Part shown: positions 55,705 through 64,000 of the stretch, in pieces | Layout: every line of letters begins with the position of its first letter | Position numbering within the stretch: the stretch's first letter is position 1 | Assembly: GCF_001458775.1 (NCBI RefSeq) | Contig: NZ_CZPZ01000007.1 | Coordinates: forward strand, 49,913 to 113,912 | DNA length: 64,000 nucleotides | Origin: Candidatus Nitrospira nitrificans | GTDB taxonomy: Bacteria > Nitrospirota > Nitrospiria > Nitrospirales > Nitrospiraceae | Direction of reading: 5' to 3' | Translations under genes and position numbers: made by a program | Notes under the pieces: generated by a model | What the model saw: the letters and a program-made list of their open reading frames with translations, nothing else | What the model was told of the DNA's origin: nothing | The model's database searches: none

Positions 55705-56760
55705 ATGCTGAAAACCAGACGGCCTCGTTGGCGCCTGGCGCTGGCGCTAGTAGGTGCCATGGTGACTTGTCCGCCGGAAGTCGATGCCGGTTGCGTGGTC
55801 GAGACATCCGCCACTGGAACTGAAGCGGGGCTGGTGATCCATCTCTCGCCCAGCTGTACGCGGGCGGAGCGGGAACGTCATGCCGTGCATGGCGAAGCCG
55901 TTATGGATGCGATCGCGAAGGGGCGACCTGTCGATCTCCTTGGCGTGATTGTGCGGGGGGATATGATCTTCGATCGCTTGGCCGTGCAGACGAGTAACCA
56001 CGAGGATCGTGCCGGCGGCAACGGGCAACGAATTGTTCGTGAGGCATTGAATCTGCGAGATTCCGTGGTGTTCGGCGCAGTACGCCATCGGGCAACCGAC
56101 GGCTCGCTTCAGTTTGAAGGGCCGGTTGACGTTTCTGGGTCCCATTTCAAGGAAGGGGTGGACCTCTCCCGGTCGGTGTTCCACAAGCCGGTCGAGCTCT
56201 CGCGAGCCATATTCGAGAAAGAAGCCTATTTTGTTCGGGGACAGTTCGCCATGTCGGTGGAGTGCCGGGAGACGAAGTTCGGCCCCAGCACCAGATTTCA
56301 TCAATCTACGTTTAGAGGTTCAGTGGACTGTACGAGCGCACTCTTCGACGGCATGGCGGAATTCCTCGAAGTGACGTTCGAGCAGCCGGCGGTATTTGAG
56401 CGGTCGAGGTTCGGCCTGGGGACGGGATTTTCAGGGAGTCGCTTCAAGGAGCGGGCCAGCTTCAGTGAAGCGATCTTCAGTCGCGAGACGTTCTTTGGTT
56501 TTGCGGCTTTTGAGAGCGAAGCGGTCTTTGCCGGCGCCCAGTTTCTCGGATCAGCCGATTTTTCACATGCCGAGTTTCGGCAGCAAGACGATCTGGCGCG
56601 GGCACGGTTCGATCAACCGCCGCTGTTAGACCACACAACGCGGCCTGAATCAGCCCAATCGGCGGGATTTCTTCAATCTAGAAATGGGCAGTATATCCTC
56701 ACGTTGGTGCTTCTTGTCGTGGCTGCCTTGCTCGTGGCTTATGCGGTTAAAATAAAATGA
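55705..56760 (+). CDS. Exported pentapeptide-repeat protein with C-terminal membrane helix
   Basis: A 351-residue protein from the ATG at 55705; a GTG at 55660 is possible but would add residues before a good signal peptide (MLKTRRPRWRLALALVGAMV). Residues about 130-310 contain pentapeptide-like repeats spaced by F or L (VDLSRSVFHKPVELSRAIF, FSGSRFKERASFSEAIFS, ADFSHAEFRQQDDLARARF), which form a right-handed beta solenoid. The last 20 residues (YILTLVLLVVAALLVAYAV) form a transmembrane helix. Function unknown. Confidence 0.8.
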   Translation: MLKTRRPRWRLALALVGAMVTCPPEVDAGCVVETSATGTEAGLVIHLSPSCTRAERERHAVHGEAVMDAIAKGRPVDLLGVIVRGDMIFDRLAVQTSNHEDRAGGNGQRIVREALNLRDSVVFGAVRHRATDGSLQFEGPVDVSGSHFKEGVDLSRSVFHKPVELSRAIFEKEAYFVRGQFAMSVECRETKFGPSTRFHQSTFRGSVDCTSALFDGMAEFLEVTFEQPAVFERSRFGLGTGFSGSRFKERASFSEAIFSRETFFGFAAFESEAVFAGAQFLGSADFSHAEFRQQDDLARARFDQPPLLDHTTRPESAQSAGFLQSRNGQYILTLVLLVVAALLVAYAVKIK

Positions 56761-56831
56761 AGAGCGCTCTGTCATCCCCAACATATAGAATCAGGCTTGC
56801 CCGTCACCCCATAAGTTGATATAACGACGCC

Positions 56832-57644
56832 GTGGACTCTCAGGCTGAAAATTTTGAGCAAACGGAGCTTCCGTACCAGGTCCGTATCGAGAATTTCGAG
56901 GGGCCGCTGGATCTGCTGCTGCATCTCATCAAGAAGAATGAGATCAATATCTACGATATCCCCGTCGCGATGATCGCCCAGCAATACCTCGAGTATCTGG
57001 AAGCGATGGGAGAGCTCAATCTCAATGTGGCGGGAGATTTTTTAGTCATGGCGGCGACGCTCTTGCAGATCAAATCCAAAATGCTGCTGCCGGTGGATGA
57101 GACGGCCGACGACGAGGAGGAGGGACCGGACCCCCGGGAGGAGCTCGTTCGACGGTTGCTTGAATACAAGGCTTTCAAGGAAGCGGCCCGTCAGCTTGAT
57201 GACCAGGAAAAGGTGTGGCGCGAGATCTTTTGGCGCGAGCAAGCTCTCTCGGTTGACGAAACGGTTGAGGAGAAGGATCTTTCGCTGGACAATGTTTCGC
57301 TGTTTGATCTGGTCGATGCGCTCAAGGGAGTGCTTGAGCGGACTCCGGGCGGCAGGCTCATTGAGATTGCGCCGGACAATCTCACGGTACGCGAGCGGAT
57401 GAATCTCATTTTGGAAATGCTCGAAGGCAAAGACTCGGTCTCATTTGCTGCGCTGTTCGAGAGATCGAGTCAACGGCTGGTGGTCGTCGTGACGTTCTTG
57501 GCGTTACTTGAATTGATGAGACTGCGGGTCGCTCGTGTATTCCAAGCGGAAACATTCGGGCCGATTTTGGTCTCCCGGATGTTCTCCTTGGTGCCTGATC
57601 CGGCGGAGCTTGATGATGTCGATATGGAATGGAGGGGGACATGA
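56832..57644 (+). CDS. scpA: Segregation and condensation protein A
   Basis: A 270-residue kleisin that bridges the SMC heads. The N-terminal motif YQVRIENFEGPLDLLLHLIK and IYDIPVAMIAQQYLEYL are diagnostic; the C-terminal winged-helix end is VTFLALLELMRLRVARVFQ. The start is a GTG at 56832. The stop overlaps the ATG of scpB. Length is usual (240-280). Confidence 0.93.
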   Translation: MDSQAENFEQTELPYQVRIENFEGPLDLLLHLIKKNEINIYDIPVAMIAQQYLEYLEAMGELNLNVAGDFLVMAATLLQIKSKMLLPVDETADDEEEGPDPREELVRRLLEYKAFKEAARQLDDQEKVWREIFWREQALSVDETVEEKDLSLDNVSLFDLVDALKGVLERTPGGRLIEIAPDNLTVRERMNLILEMLEGKDSVSFAALFERSSQRLVVVVTFLALLELMRLRVARVFQAETFGPILVSRMFSLVPDPAELDDVDMEWRGT

Positions 57645-58438
57645 CGCCACTGACAGCGGATCCGGTTCATGATATGCCGGAGGCGAGTCCGGTGAATATG
57701 GAAGAGGCGAATGGATCGCCGCATGATCAGAGCGTCGATGACCTTCAGGTGCAAGGCACGGGGGAGCTCCAAGCGATTCTGGAAGCGCTGCTCTTTGTTT
57801 CTTCCGAACCGTTGTCTGTGGCGCGCATTGTGGCGGTGCTGGGGAATGTGTCCAAGACTGATGTGGAAGAGGCGCTGCGACATTTTGGCCAAGCGCTCGA
57901 TCAAGATGGGCGCGGAGTGCGACTGGCTGTCGTCGCGGGCGGATACCGTCTTGTGACGAAGTTGGACTATGCGCCCTGGATCAAACGGCTGGACAAGGCC
58001 AAGACATCGGCGAAGCTGTCCCGGTCCGCGCTGGAATCATTGGCGATCATTGCTTACAAACAGCCGCTGGTGCGGTCGGAGGTCGAGGAAATCCGTGGAG
58101 TGGAGACATCCGGCGTCTTGCGCACGCTGTTGGAGCGAAAGCTGGTGCGAATCGTCGGACGCAAAGAAGTTCCCGGTCGTCCGATCATGTACGGGACGAC
58201 CAAATTCTTTCTTGAACATTTCGGTTTGAGCGACCTCTCGCAGCTGCCGCCTCTTCGTGAATTCAAGGAGCTCGGCGAGGCGGAGCAAGCACTCCTTCCG
58301 ATGGACGCTGCAAGCGTTTCGTCTGATGAAGGATCGATCGAGACGTTCGATACAGGCATGGAACCCTCCGTGAACGGTGATCTTCAGGCATCCGCTCCTC
58401 TCGATGAAATGTTGGATCCCCTTCCTGCCGCTCAATAG
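57641..58438 (+). CDS. scpB: Segregation and condensation protein B
   Basis: A 265-residue partner of ScpA in the SMC complex. Two winged-helix domains are visible: LEALLFVSSEPLSVARIVAV at about 49-68 and LESLAIIAYKQPLVRSEVEE at about 134-153, followed by RTLLERKLVRIVGRKEVPGR and YGTTKFFLEHFGL. The ATG at 57641 follows GGAGGGGG and overlaps the scpA stop; an ATG at 57629 would add four residues. Acidic extensions are present at both ends. Confidence 0.93.
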   Translation: MTPLTADPVHDMPEASPVNMEEANGSPHDQSVDDLQVQGTGELQAILEALLFVSSEPLSVARIVAVLGNVSKTDVEEALRHFGQALDQDGRGVRLAVVAGGYRLVTKLDYAPWIKRLDKAKTSAKLSRSALESLAIIAYKQPLVRSEVEEIRGVETSGVLRTLLERKLVRIVGRKEVPGRPIMYGTTKFFLEHFGLSDLSQLPPLREFKELGEAEQALLPMDAASVSSDEGSIETFDTGMEPSVNGDLQASAPLDEMLDPLPAAQ

Positions 58439-58544
58439 CCGACGAACGGATCTTCGGGAGTTCAGGCGATAGGCTGGTGTGTGGTGATTGGTCTTCGAGC
58501 CGTCACCCGGACCCTGGACCTTCGCCGGCTTCCGCATGAGGGCG

Positions 58545-59465
58545 TTACTTTTTCCTGAGTGGCGGGTTCTTGAGTCGCTGGAGTTCCGCGCTCTGTTCGT
58601 CCACTTTTTTCTGAAGCGCTTTCAGCTCTTCCTTGAAGGCCTGCAGGTCGGCCTCATTCCTGCCGTCTGGTACGGCTTGAACGGGAATCGATGGGAGTTG
58701 TTGTGGAACCGGCGCCGCTCCCGTGGGGACAGGTTGTGTGATGGGCGTGGAAGGCGAGGGCGCCGCAAGGACTCTCGCCAGCAACTGATAGTCAATGGCG
58801 AGTGATCGGTCTTCGGACTTTCCAAGCCAACTCGATCGGTCGTACACGTCCGGTCGTAATGCGGACTCCGGGAGGAAGGTCACTTCACGGTCGCGTAGAC
58901 CATCCGTATCAGGGAGTGGGCGCGGTTCCTTTTGGCCGGCGTTGGATTTTTGTCCCGGGCGATATCGATACTGAGACAATGTGAAATGCAGCGAGAGGCC
59001 GTCCGCGAAGACGTAGCCGGACGTGGTTTCTCGATGTTGATTCATCTTCGGGGACTGTGAAATTTCCGGTGCGGAGTAGATGTGGAATCCCACTCGTTGA
59101 TTGGGCGTCGCTTGAGCGAGGGCGGCGGTGATATGTGGAGTCAAGAACGCGATATCATCCTCGGAGAATGTCCGAATATCGTTCAGGTTCGTCGACTTCA
59201 AGGCTTTGCCAAGCAGCAGCAAGAGTCCGGTTTTTTCTTTTGTATGTACCCCGCGCAAGATGTCCGCGACGGTCGTCTCGGACAATTTGATGGGATGTGC
59301 CGCCTGGAAGGAGTTGTCGGAGACATTTTCAAGAAATACTGTGCCCAGAGGGGCTTCGTGAATGGGCGTGGTAGGGCGAGGGCCGGCGCAGCCGACAGCC
59401 ATGAGAGGCAGACAGCTGAGCGTCAGGAGGCCGAGAACCGACTTGATAAAAGAAGGGTGATGCAT
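58545..59465 (-). CDS. Predicted lipoprotein with C-terminal coiled coil
   Basis: A 306-residue hypothetical lipoprotein from the ATG at 59465; the longer frame to 59549 places extra residues before the signal peptide. The signal peptide (FIKSVLGLLTLSCLPLMAVG) ends in the lipobox MAVGC. A middle region of beta type (VFLENVSDNSFQAAHPI, YVFADGLSLHFTLSQYRYRP) is followed by a proline-rich linker and a terminal coiled coil (AFKEELKALQKKVDEQSAEL). No family recognised. Convergent with scpB. Confidence 0.72.
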   Translation of the reverse strand: MHHPSFIKSVLGLLTLSCLPLMAVGCAGPRPTTPIHEAPLGTVFLENVSDNSFQAAHPIKLSETTVADILRGVHTKEKTGLLLLLGKALKSTNLNDIRTFSEDDIAFLTPHITAALAQATPNQRVGFHIYSAPEISQSPKMNQHRETTSGYVFADGLSLHFTLSQYRYRPGQKSNAGQKEPRPLPDTDGLRDREVTFLPESALRPDVYDRSSWLGKSEDRSLAIDYQLLARVLAAPSPSTPITQPVPTGAAPVPQQLPSIPVQAVPDGRNEADLQAFKEELKALQKKVDEQSAELQRLKNPPLRKK

Positions 59466-60192
59466 CAAAACCCTGAATGTTGTATTGCCAGGACGAGCCC
59501 AAGCGATGCGTAGTGTAGCAGGAACCTTCGATAAAAACAAAAAGGCCATCGACTAGTTGCCTAGGCTCGTGTGGTTTTGGCTCAAACATCATTCGTTTTT
59601 CAATGACGATCGAGAAGGCGCAGCCACTAAGTTTCAAGCCTCTCGAAATCGGATCGCCATCCGGTACCGACGAGCGGATTTTATCGACCGTAAGGGTCAG
59701 ACTGTGTGCTGACGCTATGATCCAGCCAGATTCCTAAGCGCTCTCCTTTTGTCCGCATCTCCTGAACCTTCGATGAGTTCTCCGAATCTCTTCAGTGATT
59801 TCCCGATTGTTGTTCAGGATTTTCCGGTTTGTTTTCAGGGTTTCCCCGATAGGTCGCCCCGTCGTTGTATGAGATCGTGCGCGACAGAACAGGAGCGGAA
59901 TGATTCGCACAGCATCCAGAAGGATCAGGTCCAAAGAAGCTATCTATCCGGCTGTTGACTCATCAGAGATGGACAAGAGCATAACCTTGGCAGGTGGTAT
60001 CTTACGACGGACAAAAATGCCGTCTTGTCAAAGACGAGGAATCGATGCTCAAGGTCCAGCCACAGTGGCGTTTTCACCCGATCCACATCACCGCATTGTT
60101 CGCAGCGGCGAGCACCGTCCGTCGCCACAATCAGCGATTGCGCTCGCGGTTGGAACACAGTTGTCACATACAGCAAGAAGGAGGTTTTCACT
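59466..60192. other. Intergenic region before the permease gene
   Basis: 727 bases without a supported gene. Two imperfect copies of TTGTTCAGGATTTTCCGG-like sequence occur in tandem around 59811-59850. AAGAAGGAGG at 60175-60184 is a strong ribosome binding site that selects the TTG start at 60193. No riboswitch motif was recognised. Confidence 0.45.
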
Positions 60193-61932
60193 TTGCAAAC
60201 GGTAACACAGAAGGTCACCAGAGAACCAATAATGGACGAGGCAAACGTCGACACCATGACGGCCAGCAAGGAAACCATGGAGGACTACACGCTGCGATTC
60301 GCACCGCGTAGCTACCGCAAGTGGTCGACGGGGGTCGTCGGCATCTCGGCACTAGGCGGCATCGCCTACCTCGCCGACTTCGCCATCGGCGCCAACGTCG
60401 GCATCTCGTACGGCACGACGAACGCGCTGTGGGGGATCCTCATTTTTGCGATCGTCATCCTTGCCACCGGCTTTCCCGTCGCCTACTACTCGGCGCGGTA
60501 CAACATCGACCTCGACCTCGTCACGCGCGGCAGCGGGTTCGGCTATTACGGCTCGGTCGTCACCAACGTTATCTTCGCGACGTTCACCTTCATCTTCTTC
60601 GCGCTTGAGGGCTCCATCATGGCCCAGGGACTCGAACTCGGGCTCGGCATCCCGCTATGGATGGGGTACGCAGTGTCGACGCTCATCATCTTCCCGCTGG
60701 TGATCTACGGCATGAAAGTGCTTTCGACACTTCAAGTATGGACGACTCCCCTGTGGCTCATCCTGATGGTCGCGCCGTTTGTCTATCTGGTCGTCAGTCA
60801 CCCGGAGTCGGTCGGCCAATTCTTTGCCTACGCCGGTGAGAGCGGCAAGGCTGGTTTCGACCTCGGCTCGACATTGTTGGCTGCAGGCGTCTGCTTGTCG
60901 CTGATTGCGCAGATTGCCGAACAGAACGACTACCTGCGCTTCATGCCGCCGATGACCCCGGAGAATAAGCGCAACTGGTGGACCTGGCTGATCCTGGCCG
61001 GGCCGGGCTGGGTGTTCTTCGGCGCGATCAAACAGGTCGTCGGGCTGTTCCTGGCCGTGTACCTGATCACCAATGTCGCGGACAGCGCCGGCATCGCCAA
61101 TCAGCCGGTTCACCAGTTCCTGGAAATCTACCAAAACTTCCTGCCGGGCTGGCTCGCGATGACGCTGGCGGTCGTGCTCGTGGTGATCAGCCAGATCAAG
61201 ATCAACGTGACCAATGCATACTCAGGCTCGCTGGCATGGACGAACGCGTTCACCCGTGTGACCAAGCACTATCCGGGCCGCCTGGTGTTCCTCGGCGTGA
61301 ACCTGCTGATCGCGCTGATCCTGATGGAAGCGAACATGTTCGACTTCCTGAACACCATCCTCGGGTTCTACGCCAACTGCGGCATGGCCTGGGTTGTGGT
61401 GGTGGCCTCGGACATCCTCTTCAACAAATACCTGTTGCAGCTTTCGCCGAAAACGCCTGAGTTCCGTCGCGGGATGCTGTACGACTTCAATCCCGTGGGT
61501 TTCGGATCGATGCTGATCGCCGCCGGTCTGTCCGTCATCGCATTCTTCGGCGGGCTCGGCGAAACGTTGCGGCCATACTCACCCCTGGTGGCAATCGTCC
61601 TGGGGTTGGTGCTCCCGCCGATCATCGCCATCGCCACCTCTGGTAAGTACTACTTGCGGCGCACCGACGACGGCATCGCCCTGCCGATGTACGACAGGTA
61701 CGGCAACCCGTCCGGAGAGCACCTGAAATGTCATGTCTGCCACCATGATTACGAGCGCCCGGACATGACCAAGGCCGCTGTTCACAAGGGCTACATTTGC
61801 TCGCTCTGCCTGTCTACCGACAAGACCGGCGAGCACGTACTACCCGCGCAGACCTCGCTGGTGACGGCAAGAACGATCGCCTCGCAAGGTACTTATGTCG
61901 CGGCGGCTCGGGAGAATGGCTCAGACGCATAG
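60193..61932 (+). CDS. NCS1-type purine-cytosine permease family transporter with C-terminal Cys clusters
   Basis: A 579-residue inner-membrane transporter of the purine-cytosine permease family with about twelve hydrophobic helices. The family stretch GSGFGYYGSVVTNVIFA and the loop QIKINVTNAYSGSLAWTNAF are clear. The TTG start is chosen because AAGGAGG lies eight bases upstream; an ATG at 60232 is the alternative. The C-terminal cytoplasmic tail has CHVCHHDY and, about 25 residues on, CSLCLSTD, a zinc-ribbon-like pair not usual in this family. Location before urtA suggests import of urea or another small nitrogen compound, but the substrate cannot be told. Confidence 0.85.
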   Translation: MQTVTQKVTREPIMDEANVDTMTASKETMEDYTLRFAPRSYRKWSTGVVGISALGGIAYLADFAIGANVGISYGTTNALWGILIFAIVILATGFPVAYYSARYNIDLDLVTRGSGFGYYGSVVTNVIFATFTFIFFALEGSIMAQGLELGLGIPLWMGYAVSTLIIFPLVIYGMKVLSTLQVWTTPLWLILMVAPFVYLVVSHPESVGQFFAYAGESGKAGFDLGSTLLAAGVCLSLIAQIAEQNDYLRFMPPMTPENKRNWWTWLILAGPGWVFFGAIKQVVGLFLAVYLITNVADSAGIANQPVHQFLEIYQNFLPGWLAMTLAVVLVVISQIKINVTNAYSGSLAWTNAFTRVTKHYPGRLVFLGVNLLIALILMEANMFDFLNTILGFYANCGMAWVVVVASDILFNKYLLQLSPKTPEFRRGMLYDFNPVGFGSMLIAAGLSVIAFFGGLGETLRPYSPLVAIVLGLVLPPIIAIATSGKYYLRRTDDGIALPMYDRYGNPSGEHLKCHVCHHDYERPDMTKAAVHKGYICSLCLSTDKTGEHVLPAQTSLVTARTIASQGTYVAAARENGSDA

Positions 61933-62720
61933 CGCGAGGAGGACGATGAAGGCCTGAATCCAGCGAAGGACCAATAGCTGGTTCATGTATCAGCGACGCC
62001 GCAACAGGCACGATCTCTTGTGGCGTCGCTGCCTCATTTTGAAGTCATGCCAATTTATAATCGTGCGACCCTTACGGTTCTCCAACTAGAGCGGATAGTT
62101 CCTGGCGCCATTATCCTTCCAGAGTTCGCAGTTTGAAATATGTGCTAAGGCTCAGGGTTATGGAAGAGGATGTGGGCTGCGAAGTTATCTGCGAGCGGGA
62201 CCTCCTGCCGGCCAAGCACATGGGAGTCAGACGACTGTGGCGAGCGGGACGGGAAGGAATGAAGCGTTCGGCGTGAAATGGCATCCTCTCTTGGTTTGCC
62301 GACGAATCACGTGCATTGATGAGCAAGCCGTGTGCTTGACGAGGTCATGGATTTTGTATACAATTCTGTCGCCTCACGGAGGGAACGACGTTGAATGCTG
62401 ATTAAGCGCAAGAGGAGCAGTGACTCAATCAGTAGCAGCAGTGCCATTTCTGTACGACGCACGTTACACATCAACATCTATTCTTGGCCCCCACTGGTTG
62501 TTCCCATAGTTTCCACTGGCTCCTTGACGTTCCGAAGAAAGGAGGGTGTGGCGTTTGGTTCGGAGCCAGATCATTCGGTGTCAAGCGAACCCGCAGTCCG
62601 CTCGAAGTCTTGTGTGCGCGCCCGGTTTCTCCCCGGCGGAGGAGCGGGTGGCGCGGCGGCGGCGGCAGCCTCAACCGGCAGTAGGCAACTCACGGCAGAC
62701 TAACGAAGGAGTGAGATACG
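61933..62720. other. Long intergenic/leader region before urtA
   Basis: 788 bases. It contains a promoter-like sequence at 62336-62364 and then a leader of about 350 bases. A frame at 62395-62703 lies entirely in the leader, is preceded by GGAGGG, and ends in Ala/Gly/Ser-rich residues; it is not called a gene. Nothing else was recognised. Confidence 0.5.
62336..62364 (+). promoter_or_regulatory. Probable sigma70-type promoter upstream of urtA
   Basis: TTGACG (62336-62341) and TACAAT (62359-62364) are separated by 17 bases, close to the consensus. The start of transcription would be near 62371, giving a leader of about 350 bases before urtA at 62721. Confidence 0.6.
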
Positions 62721-64000
62721 ATGGACACGAAGACCCCACAGGCAGCACCAGCGGTTCCGGACGCGGGCGTGGCGACCGACGCGCCTGGGTCCTCACGGCG
62801 GGAGTTTCTCGGGCAGAGCGGGCGCGTGGCGGCGGGCGTCGGCGTGGCGGCGCTCGTGGGCAATTTGGGCCAGTACGCCCTGTCGTATGCGGCGGGCGGC
62901 CCGCCGATCAAGATCGGCGTGTTGCATTCGTTGAGCGGGACCATGGCGATCAGCGAAGTGTCGTTGCGGGATGTGGTGCTGATGGCCGTGGAGGAGATCA
63001 ACAAGGCGGGCGGGGTGATGGGCCGACCGGTGGAGGCGAAAGTCGTCGATCCCGCGTCGAACTGGGACCTCTTCGCCGAAAAAGCCAAGCAGCTGCTGTT
63101 GGAAGACAAAGTGTCGGTGGTGTTCGGCTGCTGGACGTCGGTCAGCCGCAAGTCCGTGTTACCGGTGTTTGAAAAGAACAACGGCTTGCTCTTCTATCCC
63201 GTCCAGTACGAAGGCGAAGAGTGCTCGCGCAACGTGTTCTATACCGGCGCGGCGGTCAATCAGCAGGCGGCCCCGGCGGTGGAATACTTGATGAGCCCCG
63301 AGGGCGGGGGCTACAAGAAGTTTTATCTGCTCGGGACCGACTACGTTTATCCGCGCACGACCAACAAGATCTTGCGGGCCATGTTATTGGCGAAGGGCGT
63401 GCCGGCGGCCAACATCGGGGAAGAATACACGCCGTTTCATCACCAGGACTATCAAACCATTTGCGGCACGATCAAGAAGTTCGCCGCCGGGGGGGGCGCG
63501 GCCGTCATCAGCACCATCAACGGGGACAGCAACGTGCCGTTCTATAAAGAGTTCGGCAATCAAGGGTGGCGCGCCGAAGACGCGCCGATCATGGCGTTCA
63601 GCGTGGCGGAGGATGAGTTGCGCGGCATGGACACGAGCGCGCTGGTCGGGCACTTGGCGGCCTGGAATTATTACCAAAGCGTGGACACGCCGCAAAACAA
63701 GAAGTTCGTGGCGAACTTCAAGGCGTATTGCAAGAAGAACAACCTGCCCGATGGGGAGAATCGGGTCACCGACGACCCCATCGAAGCCGCGTACTTCGGC
63801 GTCTACGTGTGGAAGCAAGCCGTGGAAAAAGCGGGATCGATCGAGGTGGACAAGGTGCGCAAGGCGGTCTACGGGCAAAAGTTCCTGGCGCCGGGCGGGC
63901 AGATCATGATGGATGAGGCCAATCAGCATACGCACAAGCCGGTGCTGATCGGCGAAATTCTGAAGAACGGTCAGTTCAAGACGATTTGGCGGTCCAAGGG
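62721..64000 (+). CDS. urtA: Urea-type ABC transporter substrate-binding protein (3' partial)
   Basis: The frame is open to the window end (about 426 codons). It starts at an ATG with AAGGAG nine bases upstream. Residues about 25-48 form a Tat signal (SSRREFLGQSGRVAAGVGVA). The mature part is the UrtA/Leu-Ile-Val-binding type (IKIGVLHSLSGTMAISEVS, VVFGCWTSVSRKSVLPVFEK, LFYPVQYEGEECSRNVFYTG, DYVYPRTTNKILRAM). It binds urea or a related amide in the periplasm for the UrtBCDE permease, which should follow to the right. Codon use is very GC-rich. Confidence 0.9.
   Translation, partial: MDTKTPQAAPAVPDAGVATDAPGSSRREFLGQSGRVAAGVGVAALVGNLGQYALSYAAGGPPIKIGVLHSLSGTMAISEVSLRDVVLMAVEEINKAGGVMGRPVEAKVVDPASNWDLFAEKAKQLLLEDKVSVVFGCWTSVSRKSVLPVFEKNNGLLFYPVQYEGEECSRNVFYTGAAVNQQAAPAVEYLMSPEGGGYKKFYLLGTDYVYPRTTNKILRAMLLAKGVPAANIGEEYTPFHHQDYQTICGTIKKFAAGGGAAVISTINGDSNVPFYKEFGNQGWRAEDAPIMAFSVAEDELRGMDTSALVGHLAAWNYYQSVDTPQNKKFVANFKAYCKKNNLPDGENRVTDDPIEAAYFGVYVWKQAVEKAGSIEVDKVRKAVYGQKFLAPGGQIMMDEANQHTHKPVLIGEILKNGQFKTIWRSK

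Noticed and set aside
62395..62703. 102-codon frame in the urtA leader
   Set aside because: A GGAGGG precedes it, but the product is low in structure, ends in Ala/Gly/Ser runs and has no known family. Kept only as part of the leader note.
59466..62720. Guanidine-type riboswitch upstream of the permease or urtA
   Set aside because: Looked for the conserved core words of the guanidine-I class because of the transporter context; none were found.

Overview
The window looks like a chromosomal segment of a Nitrospira-type bacterium (phylum Nitrospirota). The main argument is a reductive TCA gene set on one strand: both subunits of ATP-citrate lyase (aclB, aclA), an aconitase, a monomeric NADP-type isocitrate dehydrogenase, soluble fumarate reductase-like FrdB and FrdA, and succinyl-CoA ligase (sucC, sucD). 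A urea-type ABC transporter binding protein (urtA) and an NCS1 permease at the right end fit nitrogen metabolism in that group. The genus is inferred from gene content; no 16S or tRNA gene was seen.

Layout. Positions 1-14352 hold the baseplate and fibre half of a contractile injection system (CIS): LysM tube/baseplate protein (5' end cut by the window), gpD-like and gpV-like spike parts, PAAR tip, gp25-like protein, two large baseplate J-type proteins, a tail protein I-like protein carrying a PA14 domain, and three fibre-like proteins that share one N-terminal motif. Most of these genes overlap or nearly touch, so they are probably co-transcribed. Sheath, tube and ATPase genes are not in the window and probably lie upstream. 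A membrane-associated alpha/beta hydrolase (14544-15953) follows and is a possible cargo candidate.

Positions 16238-29417 are the carbon-fixation cluster, with a promoter-like sequence in front of aclB. A small winged-helix-like ORF sits between sucC and sucD. Positions 29956-43866 hold an outer-membrane barrel protein, a PilZ protein, a GspD-like secretin, a 1440-residue TPR/membrane protein divergent from the secretin, an amidohydrolase, an AIM24-family protein, an M48 protease with a phosphodiesterase, and a peptidase MA-like protein. Positions 44002-49164 hold recG, a coiled-coil protein, a Ppx/GppA phosphatase and a SUMF1 lipoprotein.

Positions 49322-54241 are a turnover zone. A 1250-bp IS3-family element sits inside a gene whose frame can be restored exactly by removing the IS and one 3-bp target duplication. 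A MntA/HepT toxin-antitoxin pair lies between two similar copies of the 3' end of a PqqD-like/methyltransferase gene. The right end carries a cupredoxin, a histone-like basic/acidic protein, a pentapeptide-repeat protein, scpA-scpB, a lipoprotein, the permease and urtA (3' end cut by the window).

The most unusual non-coding signal is a set of inverted-repeat elements in the gaps after genes. Five are long (120-170 bp, nested palindromes; two share an internal module), and four are shorter ones with imperfect seven-base word repeats. They look like a dispersed repeat population of this genome.
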